Assembly: GCA_024279945.1 (NCBI GenBank)
Contig: JAJRRA010000054.1
Location: 32,114-96,113 of the forward strand
Origin: Gammaproteobacteria bacterium
GTDB lineage: Bacteria; Pseudomonadota; Gammaproteobacteria; Xanthomonadales; SZUA-36
Length of the DNA: 64,000 nucleotides
Direction of reading: 5' to 3'
Positions 53,429-62,252 of the stretch are shown here, piece by piece; positions within the stretch are counted from its first letter, which is position 1, and every line of letters starts with the position of its first letter. The position numbers and the translations under genes are program-made. A model generated the notes under the pieces. That model was not told the DNA's origin and did no database searches. It saw only the letters and a list, made by a program, of their open reading frames with translations.

Positions 53429-55057
53429 ATGAGCATGGATTTGCCACAAGCGCTGCAGCAGGCTTTACTCCACCTGGAATCAGGTCAGCCGGATAAATGT
53501 GTGTCTGTGTGCAATGAAATCCTGGCCGGGAATCCGGGCTTGATTCAGGCAGTGTATCTGCGTGGTTGCGCTGAATATCAAACCGGTGACATTGCTCAGT
53601 CAGTCAGTGATCTCGAGTTCGTCCATGGTAGCCATCCTGAGCACCTGCACGCGGCTTATTACTTTGGCCGCTCTCTGCACGCCGCAGGCAGGCTTGAAGA
53701 AGCACTGGCGCCTCTTCAGGCCGCCCTGGGCGAGCGCGAACTTGAACTGCAATCCCGCTACGAACTCGCTACCTGTCTGTCCCGTTTGCGGCGCAGACCC
53801 GCGGCCATCGCTCACTATCAGACCATCCTGAAGTTACAGCCCGGAAATGCCCAGGTGGCCGCCAACCTGGCGTCATTGCTGGAACGTGAAAACCGCCTGG
53901 ATGAAGCTGAAAAATGGGTCGGCAAGGCGCTATCAATTAATCCTGCCAATGAAACAGCACAAATGACGCGCGCCACGCTCGACCGGCGCAGCGGAAAATT
54001 TGCAGAAGCAGTACAACGTCTCCGGAACCTGATTAAGGGGATTGATCATCCTGTCAACCGCAGTATCGCCTGGAATCAGTTGGGCCAGTGCCTGGAAGGC
54101 CAGGGTGAATGGGACGAGGCTTTCAATGCCTTCAGTGAATCCAACTCGATACTGAAGACGCACTCATCAGGCGGACACCCCGATCCACGCGGCCCGCACG
54201 GTTTGCAAACCCTGGCCCGGGTCCAGGCGTGGCTGCAGGAAAATCCCATGGCAGCTTGGAATAAACCGGCCAGTCCTGATCAGGGTGGTATTGCATTCCT
54301 GGTTGGTTTTCCAAGATCCGGTACGACCTTGCTGGATCGTATGCTTTCAGCCCATCCGGATATTGAAGTACTGGAAGAAAAAAGCCTGTTCTCTCCCCTT
54401 CACCAGGACTGGTCGGAACCCGGTGCGCTGGAGGCGCTGGCTGATGTCAGCGAAGCGCAGATCATGGATGCCCGAGAAATCTACCGGCGGGAAATGTTAC
54501 GCCACCGCCGTCAGCCGCAGCGCCCCCTGGTGGTCGACAAGCTGCCGCTGAATCTGGCTTATCTTTTTCTGATTCATCGCTTATTTCCTGATGCCCCCAT
54601 CATCTTTGTGCAACGTCACCCGCTGGATGTCTGTATCAGTTGTTATTTTCAGGCTTTTGAGCTTGAAGCATCAATGGCCTATTTTCTCGATATCGAACAC
54701 ACGGTGCAGTACTACAATGCTGTGATGCAGGTGGCGAACCTGTCCATGAACCAGGTCGCTAATCCGCTGCACCGCTTGTGTTATGAAGATCTGGTGGCGG
54801 CTCCCAGGGCTCAGCTCGAGGCACTGCTTAACTTCCTCGCCCTGGAGTGGGACGATTCGGTGCTGGAGTACCGGCAGCGGGATGGTGATCAAACCAGTAA
54901 TACGCCCAGTTATCAGCAGGTGTCGCAACCCTTGTATACCCGGTCGATTGGAAGGTGGCGGCATTACGCAAGCCAGCTTGAATCCAACCTTTCAGTGTTG
55001 CGGCCCTGGGCGAAACGATTTGGCTATCAGGATACGGACACGGTTGAGAACGCTTAA
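53429..55057 (+). CDS. TPR-repeat sulfotransferase
   Basis: A 542-residue two-domain protein. The N-terminal half (about 1-250) is made of tetratricopeptide repeats (ESGQPDKCVSVCNEIL, NRLDEAEKWVGKALSINP and others). The C-terminal half (about 280-520) is a sulfotransferase: PAPS-binding loop FPRSGTTLLDRML and the 3'-phosphate-binding RHPLDVCISCYFQ. Such TPR-sulfotransferases are widespread in marine and freshwater proteobacteria, with unknown acceptors. No signal peptide. It stands alone, with a 189-bp gap upstream that holds nothing recognised. It lies outside the operator-linked set. Confidence 0.88.
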   Translation: MSMDLPQALQQALLHLESGQPDKCVSVCNEILAGNPGLIQAVYLRGCAEYQTGDIAQSVSDLEFVHGSHPEHLHAAYYFGRSLHAAGRLEEALAPLQAALGERELELQSRYELATCLSRLRRRPAAIAHYQTILKLQPGNAQVAANLASLLERENRLDEAEKWVGKALSINPANETAQMTRATLDRRSGKFAEAVQRLRNLIKGIDHPVNRSIAWNQLGQCLEGQGEWDEAFNAFSESNSILKTHSSGGHPDPRGPHGLQTLARVQAWLQENPMAAWNKPASPDQGGIAFLVGFPRSGTTLLDRMLSAHPDIEVLEEKSLFSPLHQDWSEPGALEALADVSEAQIMDAREIYRREMLRHRRQPQRPLVVDKLPLNLAYLFLIHRLFPDAPIIFVQRHPLDVCISCYFQAFELEASMAYFLDIEHTVQYYNAVMQVANLSMNQVANPLHRLCYEDLVAAPRAQLEALLNFLALEWDDSVLEYRQRDGDQTSNTPSYQQVSQPLYTRSIGRWRHYASQLESNLSVLRPWAKRFGYQDTDTVENA

Positions 55058-55221
55058 CAGGGACTGACAGCCCGATCCTCTGGTTGCCTCATCGCAGTTC
55101 TGAACGTTGCTGCTTGTGCTGGTTTTGGAATGTGTCGAGGGGCGTTTATACTGGCTAATATCCAATCACAAATTGCGGACAGACTCTTCTCGCCTACACC
55201 TGTCTCAGCCGAAGATTTTTG

Positions 55222-55800
55222 ATGAAGCATGTATGTCTAATCCTGTTTTTGGTGCCCGCCCTGTTTATGCAGCCGGTGGTCGCGCAGCAAACCCTGTTGC
55301 TTAAACAGACCATCGGTCTCGGCGGATCAATCAGCAAAATTGCCACCGGTGCGCGCCGCGAAAATATCAAGGTATCCATCTCCGGGGACGGCAACTGGCT
55401 CGCTTACACGCTCGAACAGGAAAATTATAATCGGGACCTGTTGCTGCTGAACTTTAACTCCGGCACCACGGCGGTGGTCACGGATGGCACGGCGGGGGCG
55501 GGCTATGCTTTTTTCAACCGGATGTTGATTGACCAGGACGCGGGCTCCGGCGGAGATTTCCTGCCGTACTCCTTCCGACAACTGGGAATCGGCAAGCTGA
55601 TCGGAACCCGGACCTGGGGTGGCCTGATTGGTATCTTCGCCAATCCGCTACTGATGGACGGTGGCGTGCTGACGGTACCGTTTTAGGGCCGGGATACTCA
55701 GCTTGAACGGGCAATCTCCGAAGTGTTGTCGCAACTCGAGGGGTTTCAGAGCGAGGTTCCATCAGCAGATCCGGCATTGCCGACTGAACTGGGTCAGTAG
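55222..55800 (+). pseudogene. Internally deleted Tricorn-like (S41) protease remnant
   Basis: The piece starts with a signal peptide and the first beta-propeller strands of a Tricorn-like protease (VSISGDGNWLAYTLEQENYNRD), then jumps directly to the catalytic S41 segment with the nucleophile motif DAGSGGDFLPYSFRQLG and GTRTWGGLIGI, ending GGVLTVPF at a TAG (55683-55685). In the same frame GRDTQLERAI and a short C-terminal tail follow to 55800. A normal Tricorn has about 1000-1100 residues, so most of the propeller, C1 and PDZ domains and a second stretch are missing. No activity is expected. A second remnant lies at 56379-56521. Confidence 0.75.
55683..55715 (+). repeat. 33-bp direct repeat, copy 1 (Tricorn tail)
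   Basis: A 33-bp stretch starting TTAGGG and reading GRDTQ-ERAI in protein recurs at 56461-56493 with three differences (all C/T). It marks the same tail position in both Tricorn remnants. Confidence 0.85.
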
Positions 55801-56363
55801 TGGGTCGAACTCCTATTCAAGGCTATTGCTTCTTGCATTTTTAACACATAATCGGGTGCAGTATCGTCCAGCCAGCCGGGATATCCACCCCGGATTACAT
55901 AGTTGAGCAACTGCGAAAAACTTGCTTGAGAAAATACATAAGAGCCCACTGTTACCCATTCCATCTCATGGTTTTGATGCAAGATCAGCTCAATGGGTGT
56001 TCCAAAAGCCAGGATTATTTTCACAAAATCATCCCTTGTTTTAAATCCCCTGGTTTGTTGTTTGAATTTGAAAGCCTCTTCAGGAAAAGGATATTTTTTA
56101 TAGGTTTCTCCAATAAATCCGGAATAATGTGTGCCTGAGATTCCTCCGTGCAGATCCCCAATACCGGCAGAATCCTCAATCAACCAGGCTGATAGTGGAA
56201 ACTCACTGACTACACCATCCTGCACTGCAAGCATATCGCAGATCACTTCACAGAAATCCGTGGCAAAAAAGAAGTTCTGATCCAGCAGCAACATGTCAGA
56301 TTCAATATTAAAAAATCCGAAGGCTATGGTTCCGTGGCTCTGTGATTCGAAGGCTAAGGGCAT
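55794..56363 (-). CDS. Hypothetical protein, AT-rich orphan
   Basis: A 189-residue protein without signal peptide or membrane segment; motifs such as HGTIAFGFFNIESDMLLLDQNFFF and FKTRDDFVKIILAFGTPIELILHQNHEMEWV are not ones I can assign. Base composition is visibly more AT-rich than all surrounding genes, suggesting horizontal gain. It lies between two Tricorn remnants that share a 33-bp direct repeat. The stop overlaps the end of the first remnant by 7 bp. No clear ribosome site was identified. Confidence 0.6.
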   Translation of the reverse strand: MPLAFESQSHGTIAFGFFNIESDMLLLDQNFFFATDFCEVICDMLAVQDGVVSEFPLSAWLIEDSAGIGDLHGGISGTHYSGFIGETYKKYPFPEEAFKFKQQTRGFKTRDDFVKIILAFGTPIELILHQNHEMEWVTVGSYVFSQASFSQLLNYVIRGGYPGWLDDTAPDYVLKMQEAIALNRSSTHY

Positions 56364-56378
56364 TGGCAGTCGTTATGT

Positions 56379-56521
56379 CCTCCGGTTTTCGATGAAGCCT
56401 GGCGTGTGGAAAAGGAATATTCCTGTGCAAAATATTTGCATGGGCTGGACTGGCAGGTGGTTAGGGTCGGGACACTCAGCCTGAACGGGCAATATTTTCA
56501 GCTCAACGGCCCCAACTGTAA
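56379..56521 (+). pseudogene. Second Tricorn-like protease remnant
   Basis: The frame from 56379 reads PPVFDEAWRVEKEY and LHGLDWQVVR, matching the C1-domain segment of Tricorn proteases (EAWRxxRDYFY...HGxDW). It passes directly into the same tail seen in the first remnant (GRDTQPERAI) in another frame, ending at TAA 56519-56521. So this copy has lost its propeller and catalytic parts. It overlaps the FadL gene end by 19 bp. Confidence 0.65.
56461..56493 (+). repeat. 33-bp direct repeat, copy 2 (Tricorn tail)
   Basis: Same orientation as copy 1 (55683-55715), three mismatches. Together they bracket the AT-rich orphan gene. Confidence 0.85.
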
Positions 56522-57879
56522 CTGACCTCAAGGTCATACTGGTCTGAGGTCAGCAATATGTTCTGCAATGGATCCAACTGGTTTGGTGTCTCGATAGACT
56601 CCTCTTCGGTATACATAAAGGAAAAACCGAGTTCGTGACCATTGCGGAGCTTGTAGCTGAAGCCTGCCGTGTAGTGTGCTTCTGTCAGGTTAACCAACAG
56701 AATATTAAAGGTGTTTTCGGTGGCGGGCACCGGTTCATCGCTGATGCTCATGCCCGCACGCAGCGTCCATTTGTCATTGATGTCCCAACTCGAACCCAGA
56801 CTATAAATCGGTACGTCTTTCCAGCCAAAACCCGGCCCGTTATTACCGCCCAGGCAACGGCTCACGTCAGTTCCACCCAGGCCGGCACTCGGGCAATCAT
56901 AAATATTGGCGAATGAATTACCCAGCGCATCAACCTTTGAATACCATATCCGTTGCGCATCAAGGCTGAACGACAGGCGGTCAGTGGCTTGCCAGGTGAG
57001 GCCCATTCTGAGCCAGGCTGGGATGTCCATATCGCCACCGCCGGCAAGCAGGTCGGCGTAGTCACCCGATGAGCCGACATTGATTTTCGACTGGTACATG
57101 ATGCCAAATCGGAAGTGTTCGCCCAGTAGCCGGTGTAATCCCACTTTCAGACCAATGCCATAGTTGACATCGCGCCCGTTACCACTGAGCTTGTCCGGCA
57201 GTTTGGCGCCGTTGCTGGCGGCAAAGGTCTCAGTATATTTGGCAAAGCCGCCAATGCCTTTGGCCTTAAGGCCTTGTGCCACCAATACTGCGGAAACGCC
57301 AAAAGATGTCTTTTCTCCCCACTTCTTTGCCCAGGTGATGTCGACATAAGCCTGCGACATTTCAAAACGGGTCGTGTCGTCCCCGTAGGTGCCGGGCAAG
57401 GTCACCACTCCCTGGGGGCCGTCACCATCGGGGTCAAAGGATGCAAAACCACCTTGATACGAGGCACCGATGCCGCTGCGCATGTAAAAAGCCCAGGCAA
57501 ATGCAGTGTCATTTTTAAGCTGCCGGGTCTGAGCAATTTCCGGGATGACAAACAGGTCGTCGTTGCTGTCGATATCTGCCGGGCCGATAGTGAAGGAATT
57601 CTTCTGCCCCATATTTCCATCATTAAAAGTCGTGTAGTTTCGATTGGGCATGAACAGTGAAACGCCGACATCCGTTCGGTTGTCCAGGAATACAGCCACC
57701 GCCGGATTATTGACGATGGAAATGGCTTCTTCCGGCAAGGCCATACCGGCGCCAGCCATGGCCTTGTTACTGGTGCCGATGCCGTGTGGGAAATAACCAT
57801 TGGTAGCAAAAGAAGCATGACTGATCAACAATCCAGCGAGGATCAGAAAAGCACCCGAAGCGCGTTTGATGATTTGCAC
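56503..57879 (-). CDS. fadL: OmpP1/FadL-family outer-membrane transporter
   Basis: A 458-residue FadL-type hydrophobic-compound channel. Signal peptide with cleavage near ASFAT, then the hallmark hatch start NGYFPHGIGTSNKAMAGAGMALP, the NNPA motif, and a 14-strand barrel that ends SYSWGR. It starts with GTG 57879, preceded by a perfect AGGAGG 9 bp upstream. Members carry long-chain fatty acids or aromatic hydrocarbons; the substrate is not decided by sequence. The upstream 85 bp, shared with a divergent glycosyltransferase gene, are AT-rich and likely contain both promoters. Confidence 0.88.
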   Translation of the reverse strand: MQIIKRASGAFLILAGLLISHASFATNGYFPHGIGTSNKAMAGAGMALPEEAISIVNNPAVAVFLDNRTDVGVSLFMPNRNYTTFNDGNMGQKNSFTIGPADIDSNDDLFVIPEIAQTRQLKNDTAFAWAFYMRSGIGASYQGGFASFDPDGDGPQGVVTLPGTYGDDTTRFEMSQAYVDITWAKKWGEKTSFGVSAVLVAQGLKAKGIGGFAKYTETFAASNGAKLPDKLSGNGRDVNYGIGLKVGLHRLLGEHFRFGIMYQSKINVGSSGDYADLLAGGGDMDIPAWLRMGLTWQATDRLSFSLDAQRIWYSKVDALGNSFANIYDCPSAGLGGTDVSRCLGGNNGPGFGWKDVPIYSLGSSWDINDKWTLRAGMSISDEPVPATENTFNILLVNLTEAHYTAGFSYKLRNGHELGFSFMYTEEESIETPNQLDPLQNILLTSDQYDLEVSYSWGR

Positions 57880-58041
57880 GAAAAATATCCTCCTGTCAGC
57901 AGCGGCAATCTTAATATATTTTAATAGGGGGAATTGATAATCCGGCTTTTTTAGGCGAATTGGGTGATCGTTGACATCCGGTTAATGGCCCTGATAGACC
58001 GGCATTCAGATGCGCATGCGTGCCGGCAGGTAATGATTAAA

Positions 58042-59148
58042 ATGGGTGACAAGCAAAAACCGAAGAACAGACCGTATATGTCCCGGCTGATTCCTGAACG
58101 TGTGGTGATCAAACACCTCCGCCAGAGATTTGCCCGGTGGCTAATATCCGGCATGGTCAGCGATCATAAGAATGTTGACGCCCTGAATCAGAACCGCGTA
58201 AGCCGGGTGTTGGTCTGCAGGCCAAACCACAGGCTGGGAAATCTGCTTGCAATGACACCCTTATTGACGGAATTGGAGAACTTGCTACCGGGGGCAGAAA
58301 TAGATTTTGTGGCTGCAGGCGGGATAGCACACGAGGTGTTCAGCGGCTATGCAAACGTTGCCAGGGTGTTCCTTTTGCCACGACATGCCTTCAAATCGCC
58401 GTTTCAGTACGCCAAGATAATGTGGGCCATCAGGAAAAGAAACTACGACCTGGTGATCAATACCAAAGCGAACTCAAGCACCGGGCGCCTGATCACAAAT
58501 CTCGCAAAAGCCAGTTACCGGATTCTTACACCAAGAAACAGTGACGCCCTGAATTGCGAAGAGCGGAGGCATTTTGCCAAGGGTCCTGTATATCTGTTGC
58601 GGGAACACCTGAATTACTCCGGGTCGCAACAGGAAAAAATTCCTCCCCTGGATATACGTCTGACCCGCGGTGAAATCCAGTGGGGCAGGGAAACACTCTC
58701 AAGAATCCATCAACAGGGCCGGCAGAAACACCCAACCCGGACTATTGCCCTGTACACCCACGCCACTGGAAAGAAGTGTTACGACGAGGCTTGGTGGTGG
58801 TCGTTTTACAACTTGATAAGTGAAAAACACAGTAACCATGCTTTTATTGAAATTCTTCCGGCTCACGCGCAATCCAGCCTGAATTTTGCAATTCCTGCTT
58901 TTTACAGTACAGACATCAGGAAACTGGCCTCATTGATCAGTGCAACAGAAGTTTTCATTGGCGCTGATGGCGGCGTAATGCACCTGGCAAGTGCGGCGAA
59001 AGTTCAGACGATCGGCTTGTTGTCATTTACTGACCCTGAAACCTTTGGCCCCTATGGTGAGAGGAATTTTTCAATCAAGACCAACGACAAGAGCCTTGAA
59101 TTGATTGTTGAACAAATCTCCGAATCTCTGGTGAAAAGTTTGGCTTAA
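58042..59148 (+). CDS. Family-9 glycosyltransferase (heptosyltransferase-like)
   Basis: A protein of about 368 residues of glycosyltransferase family 9, which includes ADP-heptose:LPS heptosyltransferases. The N-domain begins VLVCRPNHRLGNLLAMTPLL and the C-domain contains GADGGVMHLASAAKV and FGPYGERN. The start is uncertain: ATG 58042 has AGGT upstream; earlier (57964, 58033) and later (58078) ATG codons are in frame. Expected at the cytoplasmic face of the inner membrane in LPS core synthesis. Its stop is 8 bp from that of the convergent methyltransferase gene. Confidence 0.83.
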   Translation: MGDKQKPKNRPYMSRLIPERVVIKHLRQRFARWLISGMVSDHKNVDALNQNRVSRVLVCRPNHRLGNLLAMTPLLTELENLLPGAEIDFVAAGGIAHEVFSGYANVARVFLLPRHAFKSPFQYAKIMWAIRKRNYDLVINTKANSSTGRLITNLAKASYRILTPRNSDALNCEERRHFAKGPVYLLREHLNYSGSQQEKIPPLDIRLTRGEIQWGRETLSRIHQQGRQKHPTRTIALYTHATGKKCYDEAWWWSFYNLISEKHSNHAFIEILPAHAQSSLNFAIPAFYSTDIRKLASLISATEVFIGADGGVMHLASAAKVQTIGLLSFTDPETFGPYGERNFSIKTNDKSLELIVEQISESLVKSLA

Positions 59149-59156
59149 TGGCGGCT

Positions 59157-59975
59157 TCAGTCGCCGCTCCTGCTTGCGCTCAGGGTTAGCAGCCAAACTG
59201 AGGCATCGCGCTGGACTCGCTCGACTTCCTCAGGGCTGTAGCTGGTGATTTCCAGAGGCCATTCCTTCTGCACCTTTGCGCTTGGTGGATAGGCTTCAAG
59301 CGGCTGATGGTCAAATCGCCAGCGTTCAATAACTACATCTTTCCATGCGGATGGGGTAAACAGTGCCCTGATCCTGGGCAGGTCGCCCATGATGAACATT
59401 TCGTGACCGTGGAAATGGATGGGTGCATCGAGATAGAGTGCGCCGCCCGGTTTCAGAACCCGGCGTATTTCCTGCAGGCAATCGGCGTAGTTCAGTGGCT
59501 CAACTGCGGTGTAGGCCTTCTGGCCCCAGTGCTCCAGTGACTGAATGCCGAATACGCGGTCAAAGCTTGCGTTTTCAAAGGGGATTTCGCCGGCATGACC
59601 GTAGCCGCCATGACCGATCCGGGGTCGCCGGCTTTTGGGCAGGCGAGGCTCGACACCGGTCCAGGTGCCGCCACTGCGGCGGATCAGATTGCGTGCCAGG
59701 GTGAAGCGGCCAAAGCCCAGTTCCAAAACGTTGAGCTGCTGTGAATCGTGCAGGTGCGCCTCGATGGAAGCTACTACACATTTTCTGAGTGGCGTGCCGA
59801 AGGAAATGCTGCATTCCCGCCGGCCTTTATTGAATTTTGGGCAGCGCTTGCAGGCAATGTCCCTGATGTCGTCAATGTCTTGCCAGTAGGGCGCGCTCCA
59901 TTGCTGTTTTGCTTTTCCGGGCCTCGTGGTCAGGCTGTACCAGCGTTTGGTAATGGATTGCAGTTTGCTGTGCAT
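59157..59975 (-). CDS. SAM-dependent methyltransferase (class I)
   Basis: A protein of about 272 residues with a Rossmann-type methyltransferase core. Motif I VLELGFGRFTLARN, acidic strand WTGVEPRLP, motif IV FDRVFGIQSLEHW and VLKPGGALYLDAPIHFHGHE are visible. Upstream of the core (about 30-75) it has a short Cys-containing region (CKRCPKFNKGRREC). Substrate unknown; the position next to a glycosyltransferase suggests a surface polysaccharide or lipid role. ATG 59975 is chosen over a TTG at 59993; neither has a strong ribosome site. Confidence 0.8.
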   Translation of the reverse strand: MHSKLQSITKRWYSLTTRPGKAKQQWSAPYWQDIDDIRDIACKRCPKFNKGRRECSISFGTPLRKCVVASIEAHLHDSQQLNVLELGFGRFTLARNLIRRSGGTWTGVEPRLPKSRRPRIGHGGYGHAGEIPFENASFDRVFGIQSLEHWGQKAYTAVEPLNYADCLQEIRRVLKPGGALYLDAPIHFHGHEMFIMGDLPRIRALFTPSAWKDVVIERWRFDHQPLEAYPPSAKVQKEWPLEITSYSPEEVERVQRDASVWLLTLSASRSGD

Positions 59976-60031
59976 GGCAGCGATCATACACAAGCTCTTG
60001 CTGAGCTTATAGCGATTGACAGGCTTGAACG

Positions 60032-60065
60032 GAAAAAGAAAAGCCCCTCACGCGGAGGGGCTTTC
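60032..60065 (-). terminator. Rho-independent terminator of groEL
   Basis: On the minus strand a GC-rich stem (AAAGCCCCTC paired with GAGGGGCTTT, loop of about 4-5 bases) is followed by CTTTTTC, 27 bp after the groEL stop. Confidence 0.85.
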
Positions 60066-60091
60066 CAGGTATTACAGGGAAGAAAGCTGGC

Positions 60092-61744
<1,653 letters not shown>

Positions 61745-61793
61745 TTAATCCTCAAAAATACCAATTCTGTAAATGTTGTCATCGGCAGGCTGA

Positions 61794-62084
61794 TCAGCCT
61801 TCGATGATGGCCATGATGTCGTCTTCGCGCATGACAAGAAGTTCCTCGCCATCGACTTTGACTTCAGTGCCTGAATATTTACCGAACAACACTTTGTCGC
61901 CGGCTTTGACATCCAGCCCGCGTTGTTCCCCGTTGTCCAGCACCTTGCCGTTACCGACTGCCAGCACCTCACCACGAATCGGCTTTTCTGCCACATTGTC
62001 TGGTATCACGATGCCGCCAGCGGACATCTTTTCTTCCTCTACGCGTCTTACGATTACGCGATCATGCAAAGGACGAAGTTTCAT
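61794..62084 (-). CDS. groES: Co-chaperonin GroES
   Basis: The 96-residue lid protein of the GroEL cage. [14 protein letters not shown] start, mobile-loop [13 protein letters not shown] and the C-terminal [12 protein letters not shown] are standard. The ATG at 62084 has GGGAG 8 bp upstream; an in-frame start at 62099 is rejected because the family begins here. It is driven by the sigma-32 promoter about 115 bp upstream. Confidence 0.98.
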   Translation of the reverse strand: MKLRPLHDRVIVRRVEEEKMSAGGIVIPDNVAEKPIRGEVLAVGNGKVLDNGEQRGLDVKAGDKVLFGKYSGTEVKVDGEELLVMREDDIMAIIEG

Positions 62085-62198
62085 TTCAGAATCTCCCAAA
62101 TAAAGTTAAACAATTTTGATCAGACACGGGCAGGCGGTGCCGACCCGTTACGCTTTCTGTCTGCAGTGGTTTTCACCATTCACACAGCCTGTCGTGGC

Positions 62199-62227
62199 AA
62201 ATGGGGTTGCGGTGGAACTATTTCAAG
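62199..62227 (-). promoter_or_regulatory. Sigma-32 heat-shock promoter of groESL
   Basis: On the minus strand CTTGAAA (62227-62221) and CCCCATTT (62206-62199) are separated by 14 bp, matching the sigma-32 consensus (CTTGAAA, 11-16 bp, CCCCATnT) at every position. About 115 bp before groES; the -35 lies only 26 bp from the divergent rep start. Confidence 0.93.
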
Positions 62228-62252
62228 AGAAAAGTGTAGAATTCGCGCCTTC

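Noticed and set aside
53656..53690. Sequence ATTACTTTGGCCGCT inside the TPR-sulfotransferase gene, identical to part of operator site b
   Set aside because: It lies in coding sequence, has only a single box with no partner at 21 bp, and codes for a normal TPR segment.
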